From: an uncultured Verrucomicrobiota bacterium
GTDB lineage: Bacteria > Verrucomicrobiota > Kiritimatiellia > CAJWTS01
Length of the DNA: 64,000 nucleotides
Direction of reading: 5' to 3'
Assembly (NCBI GenBank): GCA_913047795.1
Contig: CAJWTS010000002.1
Location: 42,785-106,784, forward strand
Of this stretch, positions 9,360 to 18,752 are shown in pieces. The notes beneath the pieces were generated by a model. It saw only the letters and a program-made list of their open reading frames with translations, was not told the origin of the DNA and ran no database searches. Position 1 is the stretch's first letter. Each line of letters opens with the position of its first letter. The translations under genes were made by a program, and so were the position numbers.

Positions 9360-11300
9360 ATGCGTTACGCATTCTATTTTGTCATTGCCACAGCCCTCGT
9401 TGTCGCTCCGGCGACTGCCGTTGATCGATCGGTACGGGAGCCGCTGGTCGATTTTAGTTTCGACCAGGTCGATCTGCAGAACTTTGTGAAACTGGTCAGC
9501 GAACGCACGGGAAAGCGATTCATTATCGACCATGGCGTCGACGGCAAGGTCACGGTTATTACGCCACGCATTCCCGCGAGCCAGGTTTACCCGCTGTTTC
9601 TCTCAATTCTCGAATCGATCGGCTGCACGGTCGTTGAAGACCGCGGAACGCTGCGTGTCATAAGACTGCCGGAGCGGGGATTACCCGTGGCGCCCCTTTT
9701 GACGACAAATGCCGTTGTGGCGCAGCAAGGCCTTGTCACTCGCGTGCTGGCACTCAAATTTGTCGGTGCTGCCGAGATGCAAAAAGCCCTCGTGTCCACT
9801 GTTGGCGCAACGTCCAAGGGGGGGCTCGCGGCCGTGGAGGCGACGGATCATCTGATCATCACGGATACGGCTGCGAACATTCGTCGCATCGAAGCGATTG
9901 TTCGGGAAATCGATCAGCCGGGTGCGAGTAGCGGTACGGAAATTGTCCGTCTGAAATTTGCCGATGCGCAATCGCTGGCTGACGAACTGTCGCGGGCCAT
10001 CGCCGGGACGCGATCGCAAACATCCGCGCAGCGCGCACGCACCCTGCGTACGCGTCTGGGCAGTGGAGGTGCGCTGGCCGGCGGTAAGCGGGACCCGGTC
10101 GTTGTCGCGTCACCACGCGCAAATTCGCTGATCCTTGCAGGCACACCGGTACAGATCGACGCACTAAAGGGCATTATCGGAGATATGGATGTGGACTCGC
10201 CGTCGGGATTGCGCGCCATACCGCTCAAGTACCTGGACCCTGAAGAAACCGCCGCATTGCTTAACAAGGTGCTGTCCAAGGGTGCCAGCGCGGATCCCAA
10301 GGCAGCTCGACCGCAGCGGATGTCGATCGAGGCGAGCGTGTCTACCCATTCGTTGATCATCGACGCTGCGCCGCGAGATTTCGAACGAATTGTGGCACTT
10401 GTGAACGACATGGATTCGATGCCGCACCAGGTGCTGATCGAACTTGTGATCGCGGAGGTGAGTCTTTCGGATGATCTGAACCTTGGGTTTCAAATGGCCG
10501 CCCTCAATGCGCCGGAGTCCGTGAACGATGTTGTGGGGCAGGGCAGCCTGCTGCTGGATGAGAGTCAGACCAGCTTGTTGAATTCGCTGCAGGATGGTCT
10601 GTTCCCTGATGGCATTACCTTCGGTCTGGCACGCGGCGCGCGCATGGGTGCGGACGGTAACCTCGTAATTGGATTTCCCGCGGCGATTAATGTCGACGCG
10701 TTGCGTCGCAACCGGGATGTGCATATTCTTGCGAATACGACGCTCGAGGCGCAGAACAATACCGAGGCCAGCGTCTATATCGTGGAAAACATTCCGATCT
10801 TAACCTCGACCATCCAGGGCACCGGGGCCACGCGCGACGTCATACAGAATATCGAACGACTCGATGTTGGCATAAAGTTGACGCTCACGCCGCACGTCAC
10901 GCCGGATCTGCAGGTGACGATGGAATTGAATCCGAGTATCGAAGCGATTATCGATACGGGGCCCGCCGGCGCGAATTTTGCCCCGACCATTGCGAAGCGG
11001 GAGGTTTCGACAACGGTGACCGTCGCGAACGGCAAGACCGTGATCATTAGCGGGCTCATTCGTGAGGATTCGCAGGAGATCGTGCAGCGTGTGCCGATTC
11101 TCGGTTCGATACCTATCCTGGGCCTGCTCTTTCGTCACACGGTGAATATCAAGAAGAAGACGAACCTGTTGATCTTCGTCACCCCACACGTGGTGACCAG
11201 TGCTGCGGTCGCGGAGGACATGGCGGATGCGTGGCGGACGCGAACCGGAATCAACACCACGAATGTTGAGGTCAGGTCCGTCGCTCCACGCACACAATAG
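9360..11300 (+). CDS. gspD: Type II secretion system secretin
   Basis: Outer-membrane secretin that forms the exit pore of the type II secretion system. Length is 646 aa from the ATG at 9360, which gives a signal peptide (MRYAFYFVIATALVVAPATA). N0 domain is near residues 28-100 (FDQVDLQNFVKLVSERTGK), followed by N1-N3 KH-like repeats (LKFVGAAEMQKAL, LKFADAQSLADEL, IPLKYLDPEETAALL). The C-terminal secretin domain carries VPILGSIPILGLLFR and a final LLIFVTPHVV. An upstream TTG at 9288 would overlap lpxA and add an unlikely leader. It begins a gspD-gspE-gspF run with 9-base and overlapping junctions. A type IV pilus secretin is the alternative, but the GspE/GspF neighbours and N-domain layout favour T2SS. 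Confidence 0.9.
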   Translation: MRYAFYFVIATALVVAPATAVDRSVREPLVDFSFDQVDLQNFVKLVSERTGKRFIIDHGVDGKVTVITPRIPASQVYPLFLSILESIGCTVVEDRGTLRVIRLPERGLPVAPLLTTNAVVAQQGLVTRVLALKFVGAAEMQKALVSTVGATSKGGLAAVEATDHLIITDTAANIRRIEAIVREIDQPGASSGTEIVRLKFADAQSLADELSRAIAGTRSQTSAQRARTLRTRLGSGGALAGGKRDPVVVASPRANSLILAGTPVQIDALKGIIGDMDVDSPSGLRAIPLKYLDPEETAALLNKVLSKGASADPKAARPQRMSIEASVSTHSLIIDAAPRDFERIVALVNDMDSMPHQVLIELVIAEVSLSDDLNLGFQMAALNAPESVNDVVGQGSLLLDESQTSLLNSLQDGLFPDGITFGLARGARMGADGNLVIGFPAAINVDALRRNRDVHILANTTLEAQNNTEASVYIVENIPILTSTIQGTGATRDVIQNIERLDVGIKLTLTPHVTPDLQVTMELNPSIEAIIDTGPAGANFAPTIAKREVSTTVTVANGKTVIISGLIREDSQEIVQRVPILGSIPILGLLFRHTVNIKKKTNLLIFVTPHVVTSAAVAEDMADAWRTRTGINTTNVEVRSVAPRTQ

Positions 11301-11309
11301 AAGGCACGC

Positions 11310-12875
11310 ATGGATGATGCAGCACGATCCGACCTGCACGCCCTGGCGGTACAGTACGGGCTTCCATTCGTAGCGCAGGTCACATCGGAGATGCTCGATC
11401 CGTGTCTCGTCGAGAAGCTTCCGGTTGAGTGGGCGCGCGCGCATGCGCTCTTGCCCGTTCGGTACGAGGGGCGGCTGGCCGTCCTGACCGCAGACCCGGG
11501 CCGGATCTCCGACTACGAGTATCTATCCCTGTTGCTGGAAGAAGATCTGCAGCCGGTACTGGCGTCGCCGCAGTGTATCGCGGAGTCGATCGAGACCTGC
11601 TACTATAATCGCGAAGACACAACCGACGATTTCCTGCGGGATATTGAGACCGGGGACGTCGATGAAAACGCCGTTACGGCGGATGACCTCTTGCAAGTCG
11701 CGGAAGCGGCGCCGATCACGCAACTCGTCAACCTGATTCTGCTCGAAGCCGTGAAGGCGGGCGCATCGGATATCCATATCGAACCCTTTCAGTCCGGGCT
11801 GCGCGTGCGCTATCGGATTGATGGCATTTTGTATGATCACACAACACCGCCCAAGCATCTCCAGATTGCGTTGGTTTCACGGCTCAAGGTGATGGGACGT
11901 ATGGATATCGCGGAGAAGCGTTTGCCGCAGGATGGTGTCGCGCGGGTGCGTGTCGGTGAGCGCGAAATCGACGTGCGCATATCGACGGTCCCCGTTGCGG
12001 AAGGTGAACGCGTGGTGCTCCGGCTGCTGGATCGCGAGGCAGCTATGCTGCCGATGGCGGACTTGGGGATGGCCGGGCATGCGCTTGAGACCTTCCGCCG
12101 TCTTTTAACCGAGCCGTCGGGAATTCTGCTGATAACCGGGCCAACGGGCAGTGGCAAGACGACGACGCTTTACGCGGCGCTCAATGAACTTGATGCCACC
12201 CGTCGCAATATCATTACGATCGAGGATCCGATCGAGTATCAGGTCCCGCGCATTGGCCAGATGCAGGTGAATCCGAAAATCGGGCTGACGTTCGCGACGG
12301 GCCTGCGCCATATTCTGCGCCAGGACCCCGATGTCGTGCTCGTTGGCGAAACGCGCGATTTCGAGACTGCGGAAATCGCGGTTAAAGCATCGCTGACCGG
12401 TCACCTGGTCTTCTCGACCTTGCATACCAACGATGCGCCCAGTGCCGTGTTGCGGCTTGCGGATATGGGAATCGAGGCGTACCTGTTGGCCGCTTCGCTA
12501 CGGGGTGTGCTTGCGCAACGCCTGGCGCGACGTTTATGTGTGTCATGTTCGGAGATGCGTCGCTCGCAGGAGGCGGAGATCGGGGCATTGGGCGCCTTTG
12601 GTCGCGAGCTCGATGGTTTGGAAATTCCCGTTGCAAAGGGCTGTCCCGATTGTCGTGAGGGTTATCGCGGTCGCCTGGGCCTGTTCGAATTGATGGAAAT
12701 CGGTCCCGCCGTGCGCGGCGAGATGCGTGAAGCCGTGAACAATGTTGATCAATTACGACGATTGGCGATCGAGGCGGGCATGGTGTCGCTGTTGCAGGAC
12801 GGCGTCTCTAAGATTCGTGACGGGCAGACCACCGTGGAGGAAATTGTCGACGTGGTTGGCTACCAGGCCGTATGA
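11310..12875 (+). CDS. gspE: Type II secretion system ATPase
   Basis: Cytoplasmic hexameric ATPase powering pseudopilus assembly (521 aa). The N-terminal MshEN-like domain (residues about 1-120) is followed by the catalytic core: Walker A GPTGSGKTTTLYAAL near residue 276, the Asp box ITIEDPIEY, Walker B DPDVVLVGETRD, and the His box GHLVFSTLHTNDA. A zinc-binding tetracysteine module (CVSC and CPDC) lies near residues 410-450, as in GspE and PilB. Nine bases separate it from gspD, and its stop overlaps gspF by four bases. Confidence 0.95.
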   Translation: MDDAARSDLHALAVQYGLPFVAQVTSEMLDPCLVEKLPVEWARAHALLPVRYEGRLAVLTADPGRISDYEYLSLLLEEDLQPVLASPQCIAESIETCYYNREDTTDDFLRDIETGDVDENAVTADDLLQVAEAAPITQLVNLILLEAVKAGASDIHIEPFQSGLRVRYRIDGILYDHTTPPKHLQIALVSRLKVMGRMDIAEKRLPQDGVARVRVGEREIDVRISTVPVAEGERVVLRLLDREAAMLPMADLGMAGHALETFRRLLTEPSGILLITGPTGSGKTTTLYAALNELDATRRNIITIEDPIEYQVPRIGQMQVNPKIGLTFATGLRHILRQDPDVVLVGETRDFETAEIAVKASLTGHLVFSTLHTNDAPSAVLRLADMGIEAYLLAASLRGVLAQRLARRLCVSCSEMRRSQEAEIGALGAFGRELDGLEIPVAKGCPDCREGYRGRLGLFELMEIGPAVRGEMREAVNNVDQLRRLAIEAGMVSLLQDGVSKIRDGQTTVEEIVDVVGYQAV

Positions 12876-14080
12876 CCACCTACGCTTACAGGGGATTCAG
12901 CGAAGCGGGTCGGCAACAGAAGGGCCTGATCGAGGCCCGCAGCGTGAAAGACGCGCGCGCGATACTGGCACGCCGGGGCACGCTCGCGGACGCTGTGGCC
13001 CCGGCGGACGACCGGACATCGCGATTCCGATACGGGGGACGCGGCGGGTTTTCGGGCGAAGATCGTGCGGGCCTATATCACGAATTGGGGGCACTGCAGG
13101 AAGCAGGGATCTCGATCGAGAAATGCTTTGATCTGCTGATCGACTCGCCGGAAATGGAAGCGCACCGCCATGTTCTGGCCGGAATCCGTGATCGAATTCG
13201 TGATGGCGGGTCGTTGGCGGCTGCGATGGGAGTCGAGCGGGCCATGATTACGCCGCTCGAAGGCGCGATACTGGAGGTGGGCGAGCGGACCGGGACGCTC
13301 GCCGATGTCCTGCAGCAATTGGCGGCAACGCTTGATTCAGAGAAAACACTGCGGGATCGGGTCCGTAATGCGATGATCTATCCGGCGGTGGTCGTAGTGG
13401 TCGGCGTGGTGCTATCTGTCGGCCTGCTTGGCTTCGGCCTGCCGTTTGTTGCGGGCCTGCTGGAGGACACCCGTATTGAATTGCCACTCCTGACGCGCTT
13501 CATGTTGGCCGCAGGCGGTATTTTGCGCGTGGCGGGTGTACCGCTGCTGCTTGCGGCGTTTCTCGGGTGGATCTGGGCGCGCCGCCTATCGCGTGAGACA
13601 TCGGCCGGCGCGATGACGTTGGATCGGTTGGGCTATCGCATCCCCATATTCGGCCGGGGCCGGACGATTACCGCGAATATTCGTTTTGCAACGACGCTGG
13701 CGGCCCTGTTGCGTGGCGGTGTTCCGCTGGTCGAGGGTATGCCGATGGCGGGGCGGGCGACAGGCAGCGCCTGGGTGACGGGCCTTGTGGATCGTGAGAC
13801 GGATGCAGTGATGCATGGAGAGTCCCTGTCGGATGCGGTGCGTCGCATTCCTCCTCTCGCGACATCGCTGCCCGGCTGGATCCAGGCGGGTGAAGCCAGT
13901 GGCGACCTCGCGCGGCTTCTGGAGAAGGCCGCCATGCGCTGTAACCGGCAGTGGGAGAACTATATAAGCCGCGTGCTCGGCGTTCTGGAGCCCATGCTGA
14001 TCCTGCTGGTCGGTGCGTTCGTTCTGACCGTAACCCTTGCGGTCCTTTTGCCACTACTGGCGATCAGCCAGTCGCTATAG
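12872..14080 (+). CDS. gspF: Type II secretion system inner membrane platform protein
   Basis: Polytopic inner-membrane protein (402 aa) that couples the GspE ATPase to the pseudopilus. Two T2SSF domains are visible. The first, about residues 65-190, includes LGALQEAGISIEKCFDLL and ends in a membrane segment (VVVVVGVVLSVGLLGFGLPF). The second, about 270-390, includes FATTLAALLRGGVPLVEGM and ends in the hydrophobic ILLVGAFVLTVTLAVLLPLL. ATG overlaps the gspE stop (ATGA). No pseudopilin (gspG-K) or gspC/L/M genes follow here; they must lie elsewhere if the system is complete. Confidence 0.93.
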   Translation: MTTYAYRGFSEAGRQQKGLIEARSVKDARAILARRGTLADAVAPADDRTSRFRYGGRGGFSGEDRAGLYHELGALQEAGISIEKCFDLLIDSPEMEAHRHVLAGIRDRIRDGGSLAAAMGVERAMITPLEGAILEVGERTGTLADVLQQLAATLDSEKTLRDRVRNAMIYPAVVVVVGVVLSVGLLGFGLPFVAGLLEDTRIELPLLTRFMLAAGGILRVAGVPLLLAAFLGWIWARRLSRETSAGAMTLDRLGYRIPIFGRGRTITANIRFATTLAALLRGGVPLVEGMPMAGRATGSAWVTGLVDRETDAVMHGESLSDAVRRIPPLATSLPGWIQAGEASGDLARLLEKAAMRCNRQWENYISRVLGVLEPMLILLVGAFVLTVTLAVLLPLLAISQSL

Positions 14081-14094
14081 CTCCCGGGGTTCAG

Positions 14095-14160
14095 AGGTTG
14101 GGAGGCGCCCAGTTCACGGTTCGAAACCCGTCAACTGTGAACCTTCAGGCCTCCCTGCCT
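14095..14160. terminator. Long hairpin between convergent gspF and SPFH genes
   Basis: AGG-GGGAGGC (14095-14097 and 14100-14106) pairs with GCCTCCC-CCT (14149-14155 and 14158-14160) around a two-base internal bulge. Inside, GTTCAC at 14112-14117 pairs with GTGAAC at 14137-14142. It fills the 78-base gap between two convergent genes and probably serves both as terminator, although there is no T run. Confidence 0.5.
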
Positions 14161-15052
14161 ATTTCCCGATAGTCTCGCCCATATGCATCAGGGGCAGCGG
14201 CTGCGGGCTGTCGCCATTGATGAAGTAGATCTTGGCGGCGGGATCCTTCGCCATCTTCGTGAGGGCTTCCAGGGCCTTGAGATGGATGTAGGTCGGGTTG
14301 TTGCCGATCGCGGCATTGATCTTCTCGATTTCGTAAGCCTGCGCGTCGGCCAGTACCTTGACCTTCTCGGCCTCAGCCGCGGCCGCATCGCGCTCAGCTT
14401 CCGCCAGCGCAACTTTCTGTGCCTGCTCGGTCTTGTAGCGACCCAGTTCGGCTATCTGTTTCTGGGCCTCCTGCTCGCGCACCTTCTTTTCTTCAATCGC
14501 TTTGATAATGAAGCCGGGCAACTCGATGTCCCGAATCAGCACGTCCTGTACTTCGACGCCACGTTCCGCCATGAACTCACCCAGTCCCAGTTTCAAGGAC
14601 TCCTGCAGAATCTGTTGGGTTTCTTCCAGGAAGAAATCTTCAGCACGTTTGATGGACTTGCCTTGCTCGCGCAACAGGGAGCGCAGTTTGGGTTCGAGGT
14701 GGACTCTGATGACGGTGTCCGCGCTACCGGTATTCTTGAGGATTTGGGCTGCCTGGTCGCCTTCAATTCGAAATTGCACACTGACCTCAAGACGCGTCGT
14801 CAACTGGTCCTGGGACGGCACACCGGCGACCTCCTTATGCGTCTTCTGGCGCGTGTCAAACAGAGTCCAATGGTAGAGCGGGTTGACCGGCAGATGCAGG
14901 CCTTGCGTATAGGGCTTGTCGACGACCTTGCCGAACAGGGCAGCGACGCCCACGTGACCGGTCGGTACAACCTTGAAGAATCGCCCGCCCACAGCGATGA
15001 CGACCATGGCGATGACAACGGCGAATACCAGCGAACCTCTCAACTTATCCAT
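14159..15052 (-). CDS. SPFH/Band 7 domain membrane protein (HflC/prohibitin-like)
   Basis: A 297 aa membrane-anchored scaffold protein. One N-terminal membrane segment (residues about 6-24) is followed by an SPFH domain (about 26-190, with VPTGHVGVAALFGKV and a long helix near RAEDFFLEE). A charged Ala/Glu-rich coiled coil follows (about 190-250). HflC and prohibitins form ring assemblies that modulate membrane proteases and lipid domains; no hflK partner or ftsH is adjacent, so the exact role is open. It has its own good promoter and AAGGAGA six bases before the ATG, and is monocistronic. Confidence 0.85.
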   Translation of the reverse strand: MDKLRGSLVFAVVIAMVVIAVGGRFFKVVPTGHVGVAALFGKVVDKPYTQGLHLPVNPLYHWTLFDTRQKTHKEVAGVPSQDQLTTRLEVSVQFRIEGDQAAQILKNTGSADTVIRVHLEPKLRSLLREQGKSIKRAEDFFLEETQQILQESLKLGLGEFMAERGVEVQDVLIRDIELPGFIIKAIEEKKVREQEAQKQIAELGRYKTEQAQKVALAEAERDAAAAEAEKVKVLADAQAYEIEKINAAIGNNPTYIHLKALEALTKMAKDPAAKIYFINGDSPQPLPLMHMGETIGK

Positions 15053-15080
15053 GCGGAATCTCCTTTAAGAATGAAAGGGG

Positions 15081-15109
15081 ACTATAGGGGGGTCGGTCTC
15101 GCTGGTCAA
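15081..15109 (-). promoter_or_regulatory. Sigma-70-type promoter for the SPFH gene
   Basis: On the minus strand TTGACC (15109-15104) and TATAGT (15086-15081) are spaced by exactly 17 bases. The predicted transcript starts near 15074, about 22 bases before the start codon, with AAGGAGA (complement of 15059-15065) between them. Confidence 0.65.
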
Positions 15110-15201
15110 GCGGCATGAGGGATTTATCGTCTCCGTGACAAACGCTCCTTGCTTGCTCCGATCGCCGCCCGGGTTTAACCTCTCACCGCCTTTGAGAGAT
15201 C

Positions 15202-18200
15202 ATGAGTGTATCCGAGACCAGTCGACTATCGCGATCTTTTGCCTGGCTCAACGTCACGCAGTTCTTCGGGGCTCTGAATGACGGTATCTTCAAGCTGCTG
15301 GTCATCTTCTACATCCTCTACCTGAAGGGCTATGGTTCCGGCAGTTCCGAGAGCATGGCCGCGGCCGCAGGGATAACGGCGGATGCGACAGCCGTCTTCG
15401 TGCTCCCGTTCCTCCTGTTCTCACACGCCGGGGGTGTCCTGGCCGATCGTCTCAGCAAGAGCCTGATTACTGTCTGGGTAAAGATTGCTGAAATCGTCGT
15501 GATGGTCTTTGGCTGTATCGCAATCAGCCTCGGCAGCCAGGCCATGTGTTACGGGGCCATTTTCCTGATGGCGACCCAGAGTGCCATCTTCAGTCCATCC
15601 AAGTTCGGAATCATTCCCGAATTGGCTGGGCGAACGAATCTCTCGCGTGCCAACAGCGTGCTCGTCGGCTTGACGTATCTGGCGATCATCCTCGGGACCT
15701 TCGTGCCGTCGCTATTTCTGCATAAACTGTTTCCGGATAGTTATGTCGGACTCGGGGCGCTTTGTGTTGCGATTGCTGTCATCGGGCTTCTGAGCAGTCT
15801 GCGTATCGAGCGCACGCCGCCGGCGCAGGGCACGCAGCGTATGTCGCTATTGTTTGTCGTCAAGATCTACCAGACGCTGCGGCGCACGCGGCAGGACGCC
15901 TACCTGTTTATGGCCTTGATGGCGGCGGCATATTTTCTCTTTCTCGCGTCGTTTATCCAGCAGAACATGATCCTCTATTCCCGGCAGGTGTTGGGTTGGG
16001 ATTGGATCTATGGTGGCTACCTTTTCACCACCGCCGCGGTTGGTATTGGTATCGGCGCGCTGCTCGCCGGGCGACTCTCGGGACGCAATGTGGAGTACGG
16101 CATTGTGCCGCTTGGTGCGATCGGGCTGACGCTTTCCTGTCTTTTCTTCTCGGTCGTTGACAGTTTCGCAGGTGCCGCGTTTTCCGGCGTCTTGCTGGGC
16201 ATCAGTTGCGGTCTGTTCATTGTGCCGATCAATGCGTTCATTCAGCTTCAGAGCCCGCGAAACGAGATCGGCGAGATTCTAGCTGCAATGAATTTCTGTA
16301 ACTTCATTGGCATCCTCCTGTCAGCGGTTGTGATCAAGTCGATTTACCTGATCCCGGGGGTCACGGCCTCCCACGGATTTTTCGCGGCCGGGTTGCTGAC
16401 GATTATCCTGACGGTTTTGACCCTGCGTGTGCTGCCGGACTTCTTCATCCGTTTTTTGTGCGTGCTATTGACACGGTTTTGCTACCGCGTCCGAGCACTG
16501 GGAAGCGAGAATGTGCCCGCGATCGGCCCCGCATTGCTGCTGCCGAACCATGTGACATGGGTGGACGCGTTGTTGATTGCGGCTACCCAGCAGCGCCGCA
16601 TCAGGTTCGTGATGTGGCGTGAGATGTACGAACGAGGCGGGTTCGGATGGCTGTATCGCCTGATGGGCGTGATTCCTATCGCGCATAATGATCCTCCCAA
16701 GGAGATCCTGCGGTCGTTGCGTGCCGCGCGTGAAGCCCTTGGGGCGGGCTACCTGGTCTGCCTGTTTCCCGAGGGCGCGCTGACCCGTAACGGGCACATG
16801 CGGGCCTTTCGACCCGGATTCGAGCGGATATTGCGGGGAACCGATTACCCCATCATTCCCGTGCATATTCATGGGGCATGGGGGAGCATCTTCAGTCATG
16901 CCTACGGTCCGCCGCTCAGTTCCCTGCGGCCACGCCGGTTTCCATACCCCGTGGTTGTACATTTCGGCCGGCCTCTCCCGGCGACCGCTACTGTGCAGGA
17001 GGTGCGCCTGCGGATTACCGAAACCGGAGGAGAGACGGTGCAGGAGCTCCGGCATGAGGGGGAGACATTGGGGCCGTTATTCGTACGATCGGCGCGCAGA
17101 CGCTGGGGCCGCGCCGCGATGTCGGACACAACGGGTAAGCGATTGACCTACGGCAAGGCGTTGATTTCGGCCATTGTGCTGGCAAAGACGCTGGATCCCA
17201 TGACGAAGGGTCAGAAGATGGTGGGCGTGATGTTGCCGGCCACGGTGGGCGGGGCGTTGATCAACTTTGCCCTGACCATACTGGGGCGCACCCCGGTTAA
17301 TCTCAATTTCACCGCGTCCCGGGATGCCTTTCAATCTGCGCTCAGCCAGACGGAGATCACGACCATTATCTCGTCACGTTCCTTTCTTGAAAAACTGGAA
17401 GATTTCGAGGCGCCGGAGGGCACGGTATTCATGGAGGACGTCTCCGCCGGGATCTCGCCGGCGGTCAAACTTTCTGCATTGCTCGAAGCCCTGTTTGCTC
17501 CACGCAACTATATCAATCGGAACAGTGTTCGGAATCCTGATGAACTGGCAACCGTGATCTTCTCATCGGGCAGCACCGCGGAACCGAAAGGGGTCATGCT
17601 CAGTCATCACAACATAACGTCGAATATAGAGGGGTTCAGCCGCGTAACGCATTTCAATCGAGAAGACGGAATGTGCGCCGCCTTGCCCTTCTTTCATTCG
17701 TTTGGATACACCGCCACGCTCTGGTGTCCCGTAATCTGGGGTTTTCGCGTGGCCTACCATCCCAACCCGCTTGATGGTGCGAAAATTGCCGAGATTGTAC
17801 GCGAGGAGCGATCCACGATCCTGCTCGCAACGCCCACGTTTCTGTTGGCCTATATCCGCAAGGCATCGGCGGAGGACTTCAGCACGCTACGGATCGTCGT
17901 GACCGGTGCGGAGAAGCTCAAGGAGCGCGTCGCCGCTTCGTTTGAGAAGAAATTCGGCACCCGGCCGCTGGAAGGATATGGCGCAACCGAGCTGTCGCCG
18001 GTAGTTTCGCTGAATATCCCGGATGTTGTCGACGGCGATTTGGATCAGGTTGGAACAAAGTCCGGGTCGATCGGGCATCCCATTCCGGGCGTTGCGTTGA
18101 AAATTGCCGATATCGATTCTGGCGCCGATCTGGCCTGGGGTGAAAAGGGTGTGGTTCTGGTCAAGGGCCCCAACGTGATGATGGGATATCTGAATCAACC

Positions 18201-18690
18201 GCAGAAGACTGCCGAGGTCCTGAAGGAGGGGTGGTACAACACGGGCGATGTTGGGAAAATGGATGAAGACGGGTTTGTCGTTCTGGTCGATCGAATCTCG
18301 CGCTTCAGCAAGATAGGTGGGGAAATGGTGCCGCATCTCGCGATCGAAGAAAAACTGCACGAGTGCGCCGGCGCGACTGAACAGGTTCTGGTTGTGACCT
18401 CCATCCCCGATGAGAAGAAGGGCGAGAAGATTATGGTGCTCTATGTCGAAGCCGCCGGAAATCCGAAGCAATTGTATCAGCAGCTCGCCGATACGGATTT
18501 GCCCAATCTCTGGAAACCGCGCGCGGAGAACTACATTGAAATCGAATCAATGCCGATGTTGGGGTCCGGCAAGCTCGACCTCAAGACGATCAAACAGCTG
18601 GCGCTTGATGCGGCCGACGGCGCGCGAGGACCGATCAGTAAGGCGGTCTCGAAAGTTCGCGGTGCGTTGCGGCGTGATGATGCCAGTTAA
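15202..18690 (+). CDS. aas: Fused lysophospholipid transporter / acyltransferase / acyl-[ACP] ligase (LplT-Aas type)
   Basis: A three-domain 1162 aa protein. Residues about 1-410 form an MFS transporter like LplT (lysophospholipid flippase). Residues about 430-620 form a PlsC-type acyltransferase with NHVTWVD, the HX4D motif at His450-Asp455, and FPEGALTRNG. Residues about 640-1150 form an AMP-forming acyl ligase with SSGSTAEPKGVMLSH near 787, GYGATELSP and GWYNTGDVGKMDEDG. In enterobacteria LplT and the bifunctional Aas are separate proteins that bring lysophosphatidylethanolamine in and re-acylate it with fatty acid activated on ACP; here all are joined. The expected role is phospholipid repair at the inner membrane. 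The next gene starts 62 bases downstream. Confidence 0.92.
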   Translation: MSVSETSRLSRSFAWLNVTQFFGALNDGIFKLLVIFYILYLKGYGSGSSESMAAAAGITADATAVFVLPFLLFSHAGGVLADRLSKSLITVWVKIAEIVVMVFGCIAISLGSQAMCYGAIFLMATQSAIFSPSKFGIIPELAGRTNLSRANSVLVGLTYLAIILGTFVPSLFLHKLFPDSYVGLGALCVAIAVIGLLSSLRIERTPPAQGTQRMSLLFVVKIYQTLRRTRQDAYLFMALMAAAYFLFLASFIQQNMILYSRQVLGWDWIYGGYLFTTAAVGIGIGALLAGRLSGRNVEYGIVPLGAIGLTLSCLFFSVVDSFAGAAFSGVLLGISCGLFIVPINAFIQLQSPRNEIGEILAAMNFCNFIGILLSAVVIKSIYLIPGVTASHGFFAAGLLTIILTVLTLRVLPDFFIRFLCVLLTRFCYRVRALGSENVPAIGPALLLPNHVTWVDALLIAATQQRRIRFVMWREMYERGGFGWLYRLMGVIPIAHNDPPKEILRSLRAAREALGAGYLVCLFPEGALTRNGHMRAFRPGFERILRGTDYPIIPVHIHGAWGSIFSHAYGPPLSSLRPRRFPYPVVVHFGRPLPATATVQEVRLRITETGGETVQELRHEGETLGPLFVRSARRRWGRAAMSDTTGKRLTYGKALISAIVLAKTLDPMTKGQKMVGVMLPATVGGALINFALTILGRTPVNLNFTASRDAFQSALSQTEITTIISSRSFLEKLEDFEAPEGTVFMEDVSAGISPAVKLSALLEALFAPRNYINRNSVRNPDELATVIFSSGSTAEPKGVMLSHHNITSNIEGFSRVTHFNREDGMCAALPFFHSFGYTATLWCPVIWGFRVAYHPNPLDGAKIAEIVREERSTILLATPTFLLAYIRKASAEDFSTLRIVVTGAEKLKERVAASFEKKFGTRPLEGYGATELSPVVSLNIPDVVDGDLDQVGTKSGSIGHPIPGVALKIADIDSGADLAWGEKGVVLVKGPNVMMGYLNQPQKTAEVLKEGWYNTGDVGKMDEDGFVVLVDRISRFSKIGGEMVPHLAIEEKLHECAGATEQVLVVTSIPDEKKGEKIMVLYVEAAGNPKQLYQQLADTDLPNLWKPRAENYIEIESMPMLGSGKLDLKTIKQLALDAADGARGPISKAVSKVRGALRRDDAS

Positions 18691-18752
18691 GCGGATGGAT
18701 ATCGGTGTCGCATGCCCCAGCCATTTCGCGTGCTGACCCGAAGGGAACCCAA

